Shown here: one piece after another, positions 1 to 11,068 of the stretch
Layout: every line of letters begins with the position of its first letter
Position numbering within the stretch: the first letter of the stretch is position 1
Assembly: GCF_001807485.1 (NCBI RefSeq)
Contig: NZ_KV789168.1
Location: 124,001 to 188,000, forward strand
DNA from: Corynebacterium sp. HMSC08A12
GTDB lineage: Bacteria > Actinomycetota > Actinomycetes > Mycobacteriales > Mycobacteriaceae
DNA: 64,000 nt
Direction of reading: 5' to 3'
Made by a program: the position numbers and the translations under genes
The notes under the pieces: model-generated
The model's input: the letters and a program-made list of their open reading frames with translations, nothing else
What the model was told of the DNA's origin: nothing
The model's database searches: none

Positions 1-303
1 GCGAGAGGTGACCATGCGCTCGAACTCCGCAAGCTTGGCGAAGGCTTCCGCGACGGGTCGGCCGACCAGCTCCTCGGCCATGACGGACGTGGAGGCCTGG
101 CTAATGGAGCACCCCACAGCGTCGTAGGAGATGTCCTCGACCGTCTGGTTGTCCTCGCTGAGGTGCAGGCGCAGCGTGAGCTCGTCGCCGCACGAAGTGT
201 TAACGTGGTGCACCTCGGCCTCGAAGGGCTCGCGCAAGCCCGCGTGCTGCGGGTGCTTGTAGTGGTCCAGGATCACTTCCTGGTACATCTGCTCAAGTTT
301 CAT
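1..303 (-). CDS. sufU: SufU-type Fe-S cluster scaffold / sulfurtransferase, 3' end cut by window edge
   Basis: Only the first 101 residues are present; the gene runs off the left edge. SufU accepts persulfide sulfur from the cysteine desulfurase SufS and passes it to the SufBCD scaffold. The N-terminus MKLEQMYQEVILDHYKHP is characteristic, and two of the three Zn/catalytic cysteines are visible: Cys38 with Asp40 in TSCGDELTL, and Cys65 in GCSISQAS. It follows sufS after a 67-bp gap and is the last suf gene visible. The gap to sufS is longer than elsewhere in the operon but contains no convincing terminator, so cotranscription is likely. Family assignment is secure; whether the third Cys is intact cannot be seen. 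Confidence 0.93.
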   Translation of the reverse strand, partial: MKLEQMYQEVILDHYKHPQHAGLREPFEAEVHHVNTSCGDELTLRLHLSEDNQTVEDISYDAVGCSISQASTSVMAEELVGRPVAEAFAKLAEFERMVTSR

Positions 304-370
304 AGGGCCCTAGTATCCTCTAGTACTTTCCTCAATCGCCGTGTATGCGCTTTTTCTTCGCCGTTGCTTT

Positions 371-1705
<1,335 letters not shown>

Positions 1706-2461
1706 TTAGATGAACTTGTCGTAGCCCTCGGCCTCGAGCTGCTCAGCCAGCTCCGGTCCACCGGATTCCACGATGCGGCCGCCGGCGAAGACGTGCACGT
1801 GGTCGGGCTTCACGTAGTTCAGGATGCGCTGGTAGTGCGTGATCATTACCACGCCGCCGTTCTCACGCTCCTGGTAGCGGTTGATGCCCTCAGAAACGAT
1901 ACGCAGCGCATCAACGTCGAGACCAGAGTCGGTCTCGTCCAGGATTGCGAACTTCGGCTTCAGCAGACCCAGCTGCAGAATCTCGTGGCGCTTCTTCTCG
2001 CCACCGGAGAAGCCCTCGTTGATGGAGCGCTCGGAGAACGACGGGTCGATCGCCAGCTCTTCCATCGCGCCGCGGGCTTCCTTGACCCACTCGCGGATCT
2101 TCGGTGCCTCACCGCGCACAGCGGTGGCGGAAGAGCGCAGGAAATTAGCCATGGAGACACCCGGTACCTCAGTCGGGTACTGCATAGCCAGGAACAGGCC
2201 CGCGCGGGCGCGCTCGTCGACTTCCATGTCCAGCAGGTTCTCGCCGTCCAGCAGCACCTCGCCTTCAGTGATCTCGTAGCGCGGGTGGCCGGCGATGGCG
2301 TAGGACAGGGTGGACTTGCCAGAGCCATTCGGACCCATGATGGCGTGAGTCTCACCGGAGTTGATGGTCAGATTAACGCCGTGCAGGATCGGCTTCGGAT
2401 CCTCGTTCTCGTCGGCGGGGACGACCTGCGCGTGCAGGTTCTTGATTTCCAGAGTGCTCAT
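1706..2461 (-). CDS. sufC: SufC, ATPase of the SufBCD Fe-S scaffold
   Basis: Cytosolic ABC-type ATPase of 251 residues that drives conformational change in the SufB-SufD scaffold. Walker A is GPNGSGKST at residues 43-51, the ABC signature is FSGGEKKRHEIL around 151-162, and Walker B with the SufC-specific acidic stretch is ILDETDSGLD at 173-182. No membrane segment is present, which separates it from transporter ATPases. It sits directly after sufD with a 43-bp spacer. The assignment is secure. Confidence 0.97.
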   Translation of the reverse strand: MSTLEIKNLHAQVVPADENEDPKPILHGVNLTINSGETHAIMGPNGSGKSTLSYAIAGHPRYEITEGEVLLDGENLLDMEVDERARAGLFLAMQYPTEVPGVSMANFLRSSATAVRGEAPKIREWVKEARGAMEELAIDPSFSERSINEGFSGGEKKRHEILQLGLLKPKFAILDETDSGLDVDALRIVSEGINRYQERENGGVVMITHYQRILNYVKPDHVHVFAGGRIVESGGPELAEQLEAEGYDKFI

Positions 2462-2504
2462 GGTGTGTAAAAGCTTTCTTTGGGTGTTTGACGGGTGGAT
2501 GAAT

Positions 2505-3716
2505 TTAAAGAACCGTGTGCTGCAGCTCGGCTTCGACCTTGTCCTCCAGCAGCTCGCGGATAGACTCTTCCGGAATGCGCTTGATCACGTCGGTGAAGAA
2601 ACCGCGGACGATCAGCATTTTTGCGCTAGCCGGGTCGATGCCTCGGGACTGCAGGTAGAACATGTGCTCGTCGTCGAAGCGACCGACGGTGGCGGCGTGG
2701 CCCGCACCGACGATCTCGCCGGTCTGAATCTCCAGGTTCGGCACGGCATCAGCGCGGGCGCCGGAGGTTAGCAGCAGGTTGTTGTTCTTCTCGTAAGTGT
2801 CGGTGCCCGTTGCATCCGGGCGGATCAGAACGTCGCCGATCCATGCTGTGCGTGCCTCGCGGGCATCCTTGCCCTTCTCCGGCTCGCCCTGCAGCGCACC
2901 CTTGTACAGCACGTTGGAGCGGCAGTTACGGATCGAGTGGTCCACCAGCAGGCGCTGTTCGAAGTACTGACCCGCATCCGCGAAGTACAGTCCCAGCAGC
3001 TCAGCATCGCCGCCGGTGTCCGTGTAGCGCACGTGCGGCACGGAGCGCACCACGTGGCCACCGAAGGCCGCGTAGTAGTGGCGCACGGTTGCATCGCGGC
3101 CAACCTGGATGTGCGAGTTCGACAGGTGCACCGCATCGTCGTTCCAGTCCTCGAAGACCACGGTGGTCAGCTTCGCTCCGGTGCCAACGACGAACTCGAC
3201 GTTGTCGGAGTGCGCGCCGGAGCCCTCATAGCGGACAAACACCACGGCCTCAGCGTGGGGCTCGAGCTCCACGACCAGGGTGCCGTAGGAGACCTCGTCC
3301 TCCCCCGGGCCGTCGACGGTGATGGTCACCGGAGCCTTCAGCGCCGCATCCTTAGAGACGCGCACGTAGTCCGCGGACTCGGTGTTTTCCCACGCCTGGG
3401 CTGCCGCACGATCCACGGGAGCACCCGCGCGACCGAGGCGCTCGTCGCCTGGCTCCAACTGCTCGACGGTCACGCTGGGGGCGTCATCATCAGAAACACC
3501 GACGGCGACGGCAGCACGCTTGCCAGCTACGGCCGAGCCATCGTGCAGGCCGCGCAGCTCGCGCAGCGGGGTGAAGCGCCAATCCTCATCCTTACCGCGC
3601 GGCACGGAGAAGTCCGCGGCCGAGAAAGAGGTGAAACGGTCACCCTTGGTCTGGTGATCCGTACCAGCCTGAACCGGTGTGATAGTCGCTTCGGTTTCGT
3701 TGAGTGGGGTGGTCAT
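2505..3716 (-). CDS. sufD: SufD, Fe-S scaffold subunit
   Basis: A 403-residue beta-helix scaffold protein that pairs with SufB in the SufBC2D complex. The conserved C-terminal core is present: VGRFDDEHMFYLQSRGID near residues 345-362, followed by the helical ending with DVIKRIPEESIRELLEDKVE that contacts SufC. The N-terminal part is variable and acidic, as usual in SufD. It starts 5 bp after the sufB stop codon, so translational coupling is likely. It is distinguished from SufB by length and by lack of the SufB cysteines. Confidence 0.95.
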   Translation of the reverse strand: MTTPLNETEATITPVQAGTDHQTKGDRFTSFSAADFSVPRGKDEDWRFTPLRELRGLHDGSAVAGKRAAVAVGVSDDDAPSVTVEQLEPGDERLGRAGAPVDRAAAQAWENTESADYVRVSKDAALKAPVTITVDGPGEDEVSYGTLVVELEPHAEAVVFVRYEGSGAHSDNVEFVVGTGAKLTTVVFEDWNDDAVHLSNSHIQVGRDATVRHYYAAFGGHVVRSVPHVRYTDTGGDAELLGLYFADAGQYFEQRLLVDHSIRNCRSNVLYKGALQGEPEKGKDAREARTAWIGDVLIRPDATGTDTYEKNNNLLLTSGARADAVPNLEIQTGEIVGAGHAATVGRFDDEHMFYLQSRGIDPASAKMLIVRGFFTDVIKRIPEESIRELLEDKVEAELQHTVL

Positions 3717-3721
3717 TTGGT

Positions 3722-5164
<1,443 letters not shown>

Positions 5165-5167
5165 GGT

Positions 5168-5851
5168 TTAACTTTCCTTCTTGGGGGAAGGGTCAATGGT
5201 TCTAAGCGGAATATAGGTGGTGCAGACACCGTTGCCGTCGGCGATTGTCGCCAAAGGTTGGGTGTGCTGTCCCAGCAGCTCTGCAACCACCCGGTGCTCC
5301 GCCGCGCACAGTTCTGGGAACTCGTGAGCGACATCTTGGATCGGGCAGTGATGACGGCAAATCTGTACGCCACCGCCTGCGTGGCCGACAGTGGCAGCGT
5401 AGCCCCTCTCGGTCAATGCGTCGGCAATGGCCTGGGCCTTGGCGGCTACGTCTGCGTCGGAGTCGGAGACGTCCTGCAGCAGATCGTTGATGCGCTGAGC
5501 GGCGAAGTCCTCCACCGCTTCCTCTCCTCCTGCAGAGCGAAGAGCACGCAGAGCCAGCAAGGCGAGCGTGTCGTAATCATGTCCAAACTCCGCCCGGCCT
5601 TGGTCGGTCAGCCTGAAGAGCTTGGCGGGCCGTCCACGTTGCCCGGAACGAGGTGCCTCGACGACCTCGGCGAGGCCGTCGGAGACGATGTTGTCTAAGT
5701 GACGCCGAACGCCGGCGGCGCTTAGCCCAAATGCCTCGCTAATGTCCGATGCGCTCACCGGACCGTGGCGCAGCACATGCAGAAGAATGCGGTGCCGCGT
5801 GTCGTGCTCTGGAGTGGGCTGGGTTGCCCGCTCCTCAGATGTCCGTGCCAC
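5168..5851 (-). CDS. sufR: SufR, Fe-S-sensing repressor of the suf operon
   Basis: ArsR/DeoR-like winged-helix regulator, 227 residues from the GTG start at 5851. That start is chosen because AAAGGAGG lies 7 nt upstream; an in-frame upstream start at 5893 would add 14 unconserved residues. The helix-turn-helix lies near SDISEAFGLSAAGVRRHLD. The C-terminal part carries four cysteines with spacing C-x3-C-x12-C-x27-C (ICRHHC, ELC, GVC), suitable for an Fe-S cluster. As first gene of the operon it is expected to repress suf when clusters are sufficient. A palindrome near its promoter is a candidate operator. Confidence 0.93.
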   Translation of the reverse strand: MARTSEERATQPTPEHDTRHRILLHVLRHGPVSASDISEAFGLSAAGVRRHLDNIVSDGLAEVVEAPRSGQRGRPAKLFRLTDQGRAEFGHDYDTLALLALRALRSAGGEEAVEDFAAQRINDLLQDVSDSDADVAAKAQAIADALTERGYAATVGHAGGGVQICRHHCPIQDVAHEFPELCAAEHRVVAELLGQHTQPLATIADGNGVCTTYIPLRTIDPSPKKES

Positions 5852-5890
5852 GCTAGTACCTCCTTTAGCTTCTGTTCGAGTGCGCCTGTG

Positions 5891-5903
5891 CAACTTAAAG
5901 TTG
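5891..5903 (-). promoter_or_regulatory. Palindrome upstream of sufR, candidate SufR operator
   Basis: CAACTT-A-AAGTTG is a perfect 6-bp inverted repeat about 40 bp before the GTG start, just downstream of the proposed -10 box. Its outer halves CAAC/GTTG resemble the inverted repeat described for cyanobacterial SufR, although here the spacing is 5 rather than 6. Autoregulation by SufR is inference. Confidence 0.5.
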
Positions 5904-5911
5904 TGCCTACA

Positions 5912-5939
5912 TGATTAGACAACAAAAGTGTGTCGTAAA
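5912..5939 (-). promoter_or_regulatory. Proposed suf operon promoter
   Basis: On the minus strand TTTACG (5934-5939), 16 bp, then TAATCA (5912-5917) gives a reasonable corynebacterial promoter for sufRBDCSU. It places the transcript start near the palindrome at 5891-5903. Assigned by eye only. Confidence 0.4.
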
Positions 5940-6050
5940 TATTCCCGCTTGTCTACTAAGGTAACCCTGCCTAACTCGCGGCCATCCTTGGAGCTATCTC
6001 TGTGGCGCTGGTCACGGCCATGGCTGAAGAAGATTGCTTGCGACATTCGG

Positions 6051-6056
6051 TAGTAT
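6051..6056 (+). promoter_or_regulatory. -10 box TAGTAT of a probably leaderless mptB transcript
   Basis: TAGTAT ends 8 nt before the mptB ATG and there is no Shine-Dalgarno sequence. That spacing puts the transcript start at or next to the ATG. Confidence 0.5.
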
Positions 6057-6064
6057 CTGCACCT

Positions 6065-7816
6065 ATGACTACCCCCACCTCAGCCACCCCGAGGGCCACC
6101 CCGAGCTCGTCTCGGGGGTCGCGTCTCTTGGCGCCCTGGCGGAGGTTCCAGGAGCAATTGCCCCACCTGGGCCTGGCGGGGTCGCGATCGGCACAGCTGC
6201 ACTCGGAATCCGAGGGCGACAATGTGCCGGAAAGCTCCCTGCAGCTCCAGCCCCTGAGTCGCGCGCTTTCCATGCGGCTTTACGCTGCGGTATTCCTGGG
6301 AGCCCTCGGCACCATGCTGATCACGGTCGGCGGCCTGGGCGCCGGCGCGTTCCCCGTGATCCACAACCCCTATTGGGACTTCCCCGGCGTGAACACGCTG
6401 GCGCGGATGCTGCACTCCACCACCGTTTTGGTCTTCGTTGGCATCGGCTTCTTGGTCTACGGCTGGTTGCTTCTGTCTACCTTTGCTGTCTCCGCGCCCG
6501 GCAGGCCCAACCACCCGATCCCGGTGCGAACCTATTGGCGCACATTCTTCGTGTGGGTCACCCCGCTCATGGTCACCCCGCCACTGTTTACCCAGGACAT
6601 CTACTCCTACCTGGCGCAGGGAGCGATCGCCGCGAGGGGCTGGGACCCCTACAGCGCCGGCCCCGTAGACCTGCTGGGTATCGACGACCCCCTGGCCCGT
6701 TCCGTGCCCCTGATGTGGGCGCACTCCCCTGCACCCTATGGGCCGGTGGCGCTGGGCTATAGCGGGGTCATCTCCATGCTCACTGACAACTCCATCATCC
6801 TCGGCATCGTGCTGCATCGGTTGGTGGCCATCCTGGGGCTGGCCTTAAGCGGCTGGGCTCTCGTACGCCTGGCACGGCGCTGTGGCGTGTCGAGTGGAGC
6901 TGCCTTGTGGCTGGGCGTGTTGAACCCGTTGGCGATCCTGCACCTGGTCGGCGGCATTCACAACGAGGCCGCCCTGATCGGCCTTCTGCTCGCAGGCATG
7001 GAGTTGGTGCTGCGCGGCGTGGATAACGAAGAGCGCCCCCTCACCAGCCGCTGGATACTAATCATCGGCGGTTTCGGCCTGATCACAATGGCCGGCTTGG
7101 TCAAAGTCACGGCTTTCATCGGCCTGGGCTTCGCCGGTGCCGCACTCGCCCGCTGGTTCGGCGGGCGCCTGCTGGATCTCTGCTCCGCCGCGAGTGTCGC
7201 CGTAGCCGTCGCGGTCGTAACGTCCGTCGCATTCTCCCTATTCACCGGTGTCGGTTTCGGCTGGATCACCTCCCAGGGTGGCGCTGCGGAGATCATCTCC
7301 TGGATGTCGATCACCACCTCCCTTGGGCTGTCCTCCGGGGCGCTCGGTGCCCTCTTGGGGCTGGGCGATCACACCGATTCGGCGCTGATCATCTTCCGCA
7401 CCCTCGGACTGCTCGTGGGTGCGTTCTGGGTGGTTCGCATGCTGTGGGCCTCCTTCCGCGGCCGTATCCACCCCGTAGGCGGGCTGGGCGTGGCCACCCT
7501 CATCCTGGTGCTTTTCTTCCCCGTCGTGCACCCCTGGTACCTTCTGTGGGCGATTCTCCCCCTTGCGGCCTGGGCGAACAGGCGCGCGTTCCCCCTCACC
7601 GCCGTTATCTATTCGGTGGTGTTCAGCTTCTTCATCCTCCCCCGCGGACTTTCCCTGCCAACCTCCACGGTGATCTACATCTATGCGATGAGTCTCGTGT
7701 TCTTCCTGGTAGCGCTGGTGGCTCTGCGGGCTATGGCGGCCCACAACGCAGATCTGGCCGAGGCCCTGTCGTTTCGCTCCGATAAACTCCGGCGGGCAGT
7801 AGCCGCTGCTACGTAA
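6065..7816 (+). CDS. mptB: MptB-like alpha-(1->6)-mannopyranosyltransferase
   Basis: Polytopic GT-C glycosyltransferase, 583 residues from the ATG at 6065, which extends the alpha-1,6-mannan core of lipomannan/lipoarabinomannan from polyprenyl-phosphomannose. About a dozen hydrophobic segments are visible, with a periplasmic-type loop around FTQDIYSYLAQGAIAARGWD that contains the acidic residue expected in GT-C enzymes. The start was chosen by the -10 box at 6051 and the typical Thr/Ser-rich N-terminus; a GTG at 6002 would be an upstream alternative. Its position beside sufR and an ABC exporter is conserved in Corynebacteriales (Rv1459c in M. tuberculosis). Confidence 0.9.
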   Translation: MTTPTSATPRATPSSSRGSRLLAPWRRFQEQLPHLGLAGSRSAQLHSESEGDNVPESSLQLQPLSRALSMRLYAAVFLGALGTMLITVGGLGAGAFPVIHNPYWDFPGVNTLARMLHSTTVLVFVGIGFLVYGWLLLSTFAVSAPGRPNHPIPVRTYWRTFFVWVTPLMVTPPLFTQDIYSYLAQGAIAARGWDPYSAGPVDLLGIDDPLARSVPLMWAHSPAPYGPVALGYSGVISMLTDNSIILGIVLHRLVAILGLALSGWALVRLARRCGVSSGAALWLGVLNPLAILHLVGGIHNEAALIGLLLAGMELVLRGVDNEERPLTSRWILIIGGFGLITMAGLVKVTAFIGLGFAGAALARWFGGRLLDLCSAASVAVAVAVVTSVAFSLFTGVGFGWITSQGGAAEIISWMSITTSLGLSSGALGALLGLGDHTDSALIIFRTLGLLVGAFWVVRMLWASFRGRIHPVGGLGVATLILVLFFPVVHPWYLLWAILPLAAWANRRAFPLTAVIYSVVFSFFILPRGLSLPTSTVIYIYAMSLVFFLVALVALRAMAAHNADLAEALSFRSDKLRRAVAAAT

Positions 7817-7832
7817 AACGCTGCCAGGGGGC

Positions 7833-7838
7833 TAGACT
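7833..7838 (+). promoter_or_regulatory. -10 box TAGACT before the ABC transporter pair
   Basis: TAGACT ends 8 nt before the ATG at 7847 without a ribosome site between them. The pair may therefore be transcribed leaderless from its own promoter, only 16 bp after mptB ends. Confidence 0.45.
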
Positions 7839-7846
7839 TTCACATC

Positions 7847-8845
7847 ATGACCACAAGACCTGAAACCCAGGCAACCCAAGCAGCCCCAGCACGGGCGAGC
7901 TCTCCCGTGCTTCAGCTCCGCGACGTAGTCAAGACCTACGGCGAGCGCCGCGCCGTCGACGGGCTGAGCCTCGAGTTGTCCGCCGGCCAGGTGCTCGCTC
8001 TCCTCGGCCCGAACGGCGCTGGCAAGACCACGACCGTCGAAATGTGCGAGGGCTTCATCCGTCCCACCGAGGGCACCATCCGCGTGTTCGGCAAGGATCC
8101 GGCCGTCGAGTCGGACGAGGTGCGCAGTCGCATCGGGGTAATGCTGCAAGGTGGCGGCGCGTACCCCGGAATCCGCGTGGGCGAGATGTTACGGCTGGTG
8201 GCGTCATACTCGAAAAACCCCTTGGATCCCGACTGGCTGCTCGAGACCGTCGGGCTGACCGGCCACGAAAAGACTCCCTACCGGCGCCTATCGGGTGGCC
8301 AACAGCAGCGCCTGAGCCTGGCCTGTGCACTGGTTGGGCGCCCCGAGCTGGTGTTCCTGGACGAGCCGACCGCCGGCCTGGACGCCCAGTCCCGCCTGGC
8401 GGTGTGGGATCTGGTGGCCTCGCTGAAGCGCGACGGCGTGGCGGTGGTGCTGACCACCCACCTGATGGACGAGGCCGAGGCGCTGGCCGACCAGGTGGTC
8501 ATCATTGACTCCGGTCGCGTGGTCGCTTCTGGCACGCCCGAGGAGATGATGTCGAGCCGCGACCCGAATTCCACCGGTGCGTGGCTTGCGGTGCAGGTTG
8601 ATTCCGACGCCGCACTCCCCGATGTCTCCGCGGCCATTGCCAAGCGCGCGGAGGTGCCGGTGACGGTGGACGAGCTGCGCCCCCGCCACTTCAGGATCGA
8701 GGCTGAGGAGCTGAGCCCGCAGTTGGTTGCAGCGGTGGCCGAGGCTTTCGCCGATGAGTCCGTGATGATCAGCCAGCTCGAGGTCAACAGGCAGTCGCTG
8801 GAGGACGTCTTCCTCTCTATCACCGGAAAGGACATCCGCTCATGA
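7847..8845 (+). CDS. ABC transporter ATP-binding protein (DrrA/ABC-2 type)
   Basis: A 332-residue ATPase of an ABC-2 exporter. Walker A is LLGPNGAGKTTT, the signature is LSGGQQQRLSLA, and Walker B is VFLDEPTAGLD followed by TTHLMDEAE with the switch histidine. A C-terminal domain of about 90 residues after the nucleotide-binding domain resembles DrrA/CcmA-like drug or polyketide exporters. It overlaps the permease gene by 4 nt (ATGA), so the two form one exporter. The substrate is unknown; conserved linkage to mptB and ctaA suggests a cell-envelope or heme-related role, but this is inference. Confidence 0.9.
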   Translation: MTTRPETQATQAAPARASSPVLQLRDVVKTYGERRAVDGLSLELSAGQVLALLGPNGAGKTTTVEMCEGFIRPTEGTIRVFGKDPAVESDEVRSRIGVMLQGGGAYPGIRVGEMLRLVASYSKNPLDPDWLLETVGLTGHEKTPYRRLSGGQQQRLSLACALVGRPELVFLDEPTAGLDAQSRLAVWDLVASLKRDGVAVVLTTHLMDEAEALADQVVIIDSGRVVASGTPEEMMSSRDPNSTGAWLAVQVDSDAALPDVSAAIAKRAEVPVTVDELRPRHFRIEAEELSPQLVAAVAEAFADESVMISQLEVNRQSLEDVFLSITGKDIRS

Positions 8846-9633
8846 GTACCACCAGCCGCTTCGAGCCGGGGCTCTTTGCCCCCGCACCTCAGCAGGCGAA
8901 GTCCGGCGACATCGTAAAGGCCCAGGCCAAGATAGAATCGCTGCTCTTCTTGCGTCACGGGGAGCAGCAATTGCTCTCTATGGTCATCCCGCTGGGGCTG
9001 CTTATTGGTCTGACGCTGGTTCCCGGCGATGACGCATCCCACGCAGTCAGCCGCATCTTCCCCATGGCTTTGGCGATTGCACTGATGGGTGCGGGTTTCA
9101 CGGGCCAGGCCATCGCGGTAGCCTTCGACCGGCGCTATGGGGCTCTGAAGCGCATCGGCGCGGCGGGTGTGCCCACCTGGGCGCTGATCGCGGGCAAGGT
9201 TGTCGCAGTGTGCATCGTGGTGCTGCTGCAGGTGTTGGTGCTATCCATCGCCTCATTCGCGCTGGGATGGCGCCCGGACATCGTGGGGTTGCCCGCGGCC
9301 CTGGTGACGGCGGTACTGGGGGTTGCGGCCTTCACCAGCCTGGGGCTGCTGCTGGGCGGCACCCTGAGCTCGGAGCTGGTGCTGGCGCTGGGCAACACGA
9401 TCTGGTTCGTTTTGCTAGGTGCGGCTGTGTTCGCCACCATGGCAACCCCGGCCGGTGAAAACGTCAGTGCTTTCCTCATGGCCGTGCCCTCGGTGGCGCT
9501 AATGGAAGGCTTCCACACCGCAGTGGTTGCCGGTGGATTCAACTGGTTGGCGCTGCTGAGCCTGGCCGTGTGGGCCGTGATCGGCTCGGTCCTCGCGCTA
9601 AAGCTTTTCCGCTTCACCATGGAGAGCGACTAA
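8842..9633 (+). CDS. ABC-2 type exporter permease
   Basis: A 263-residue membrane protein with about six hydrophobic segments, starting with LLSMVIPLGLLIGLTLV and ending before LKLFRFTMESD. A cytoplasmic N-terminus of about 40 residues precedes the first segment. The fold and length fit ABC-2 permeases that work as homodimers with the ATPase encoded just upstream; the 4-nt overlap supports stoichiometric translation. No substrate can be named. Confidence 0.87.
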   Translation: MSTTSRFEPGLFAPAPQQAKSGDIVKAQAKIESLLFLRHGEQQLLSMVIPLGLLIGLTLVPGDDASHAVSRIFPMALAIALMGAGFTGQAIAVAFDRRYGALKRIGAAGVPTWALIAGKVVAVCIVVLLQVLVLSIASFALGWRPDIVGLPAALVTAVLGVAAFTSLGLLLGGTLSSELVLALGNTIWFVLLGAAVFATMATPAGENVSAFLMAVPSVALMEGFHTAVVAGGFNWLALLSLAVWAVIGSVLALKLFRFTMESD

Positions 9634-9679
9634 CGCAAGGACGGCTAGCGGCAATTAGCCCCGCCACGTGGGCTTCCGA

Positions 9680-9685
9680 TAGTCT
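9680..9685 (+). promoter_or_regulatory. -10 box TAGTCT before ctaA
   Basis: TAGTCT ends 7 nt before the GTG at 9693, again with no good Shine-Dalgarno sequence. This suggests a leaderless start for ctaA. Confidence 0.45.
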
Positions 9686-9692
9686 TAAAGGC

Positions 9693-10766
9693 GTGCTTGA
9701 GACTATGAAACAACGCGCCGCGGAGGAGAACAATCCCTTCGTCAGAGCGCTGCTGAAGCTGTACGCCTTTGCACATGCAGCCGACCGCAGGTTTGGCTTC
9801 CCTCGGCCCGTTACCGCCCCGACTATCCGGCGCCAGCGGCTCTTCGCCATCATCCTGTTGGCTTGCCAGACGGGAATTACCTTCACCGGCTCTTTGGTGC
9901 GCGTTACGGGCTCCGGTTTGGGCTGCGACACGTGGCCGCAGTGCCACCCGGGCTCCCTGTTCCCGGTTGCTGGCTCCGCGCCGTGGATTCACCAACTGAT
10001 CGAGTTCGGCAACCGGACGCTGACATTCGTACTGATCATCGCCGCCCTGGTGTGCTTCATTTCCGTGGTGCGCGCCGCGCGCCGCTCTACGATTCTCCAC
10101 CTGGCCTTCATCCAGGGCATCGGCATTATCGTCCAGGCCGTTCTGGGTGGCATCACCGTGCACATGGATTTGATGTGGTGGACCGTTGCCCTGCACTTCC
10201 TGCCCAGCATGCTGCTGGTCTTCCTGGCCGCGAAGCTGGTGGTGCGCATCGGTGAGCCCGACGATGGCGAGATGCAACCCCTGATGCCACGTCCCCTGCG
10301 CATTCTCACCGACGGATCCGCGCTGAGCCTGGCGATCGTCCTGATTACCGGCACCCTGGTGACCGGTGCCGGTCCGCACGCGGGCGACGAGGCGATTCTT
10401 CCGGAGCACCGTCTGCAGGTTCCGCTGATTGACATGGCGCACATCCACGCTGGCTTCATGTACCTCTACCTGGGCCTGACCGTTGGCTTGCTGGCAGGCG
10501 TGTTCGCACTGAACCTGGAGCACCGCATAAAAACGGCCTCCTACTGGGTGATCGCCGCGATCATTCTGCAGGCCATCGTCGGCATCATGCAGTACTGGCT
10601 GGGTGTCCCCCGCTGGTCGGTGCCGATTCACGTTATCGGCTCCGGGCTTACTACCGCGGCCACCGGCTTCCTCTGGGCTCTGAAGTACCGCTACAGCGGC
10701 GGCAACGCCAGCCTGACGGGCACGACGGCCGGTGACTGCCAGCGTCAGGAGACCGTCGACGCTTAA
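9693..10766 (+). CDS. ctaA: Heme A synthase CtaA
   Basis: Membrane oxygenase of 357 residues that converts the C8 methyl of heme O to the formyl group of heme A for cytochrome aa3 oxidase. About eight membrane helices with conserved histidines (HQLIEFGNR, ALHFLPS, AHIHAGFMY, PIHVIGSG) provide heme ligands. The first outer loop has the cysteine pair in GLGCDTWPQC, as in Bacillus and actinobacterial CtaA. GTG 9693 is chosen because a -10 box lies just upstream; ATG at 9705 is an alternative. The partner heme O synthase gene ctaB is 0.6 kb away on the opposite strand. Confidence 0.93.
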   Translation: MLETMKQRAAEENNPFVRALLKLYAFAHAADRRFGFPRPVTAPTIRRQRLFAIILLACQTGITFTGSLVRVTGSGLGCDTWPQCHPGSLFPVAGSAPWIHQLIEFGNRTLTFVLIIAALVCFISVVRAARRSTILHLAFIQGIGIIVQAVLGGITVHMDLMWWTVALHFLPSMLLVFLAAKLVVRIGEPDDGEMQPLMPRPLRILTDGSALSLAIVLITGTLVTGAGPHAGDEAILPEHRLQVPLIDMAHIHAGFMYLYLGLTVGLLAGVFALNLEHRIKTASYWVIAAIILQAIVGIMQYWLGVPRWSVPIHVIGSGLTTAATGFLWALKYRYSGGNASLTGTTAGDCQRQETVDA

Positions 10767-10772
10767 GACGGC

Positions 10773-10778
10773 TAAGAT
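10773..10778 (+). promoter_or_regulatory. -10 box TAAGAT before the split gene
   Basis: TAAGAT ends 8 nt before the ATG at 10787, with no ribosome site in between. This is the same leaderless geometry as for mptB and ctaA. Confidence 0.4.
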
Positions 10779-10786
10779 GCCGAAAT

Positions 10787-11068
10787 ATGACTCAGCCGAC
10801 GCGCATGCCGCGCACCACCCTGAAATTCAACTCGGGGGTGGACACTCCATTGGTGCCCGGTCGGGGCGAACACTACTACTCCACTCCTAACCCGATGCGG
10901 GATAACAGCGGATGCTTTCAAGCCTTGAGCGTGGCGGGTCCTCCGCCATACTCACAGGAAATGCCATTACGTATTTCTATCCTCGTGGCAGCTGGACTCG
11001 TCGGTGTTGTCTTTACAGTCATCGCCCTCATGATGCCATTCGGTAGTGCACGCGGCGCAGGAGAATAG
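10787..11068 (+). pseudogene. N-terminal part of a split single-pass membrane protein, unknown function
   Basis: A 93-residue frame with a hydrophilic N-terminus (about 60 residues, Pro-rich, one Cys) and one membrane helix at about 63-84, then a stop. The next frame carries a soluble, presumably external domain that begins without its own start signal. The two would form one protein of about 200 residues if a single base were restored between about 11047 and 11068. GC content looks lower than in the flanking genes. No family is recognised. It lies between ctaA and ctaB. It could also be a genuine small membrane protein or a sequencing error. Confidence 0.5.

Noticed and set aside
11047..11068. 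Programmed -1 frameshifting to join the two halves of the split gene
   Set aside because: No slippery heptamer of the X-XXY-YYZ type or downstream pseudoknot is evident; a deletion or sequence error is simpler.
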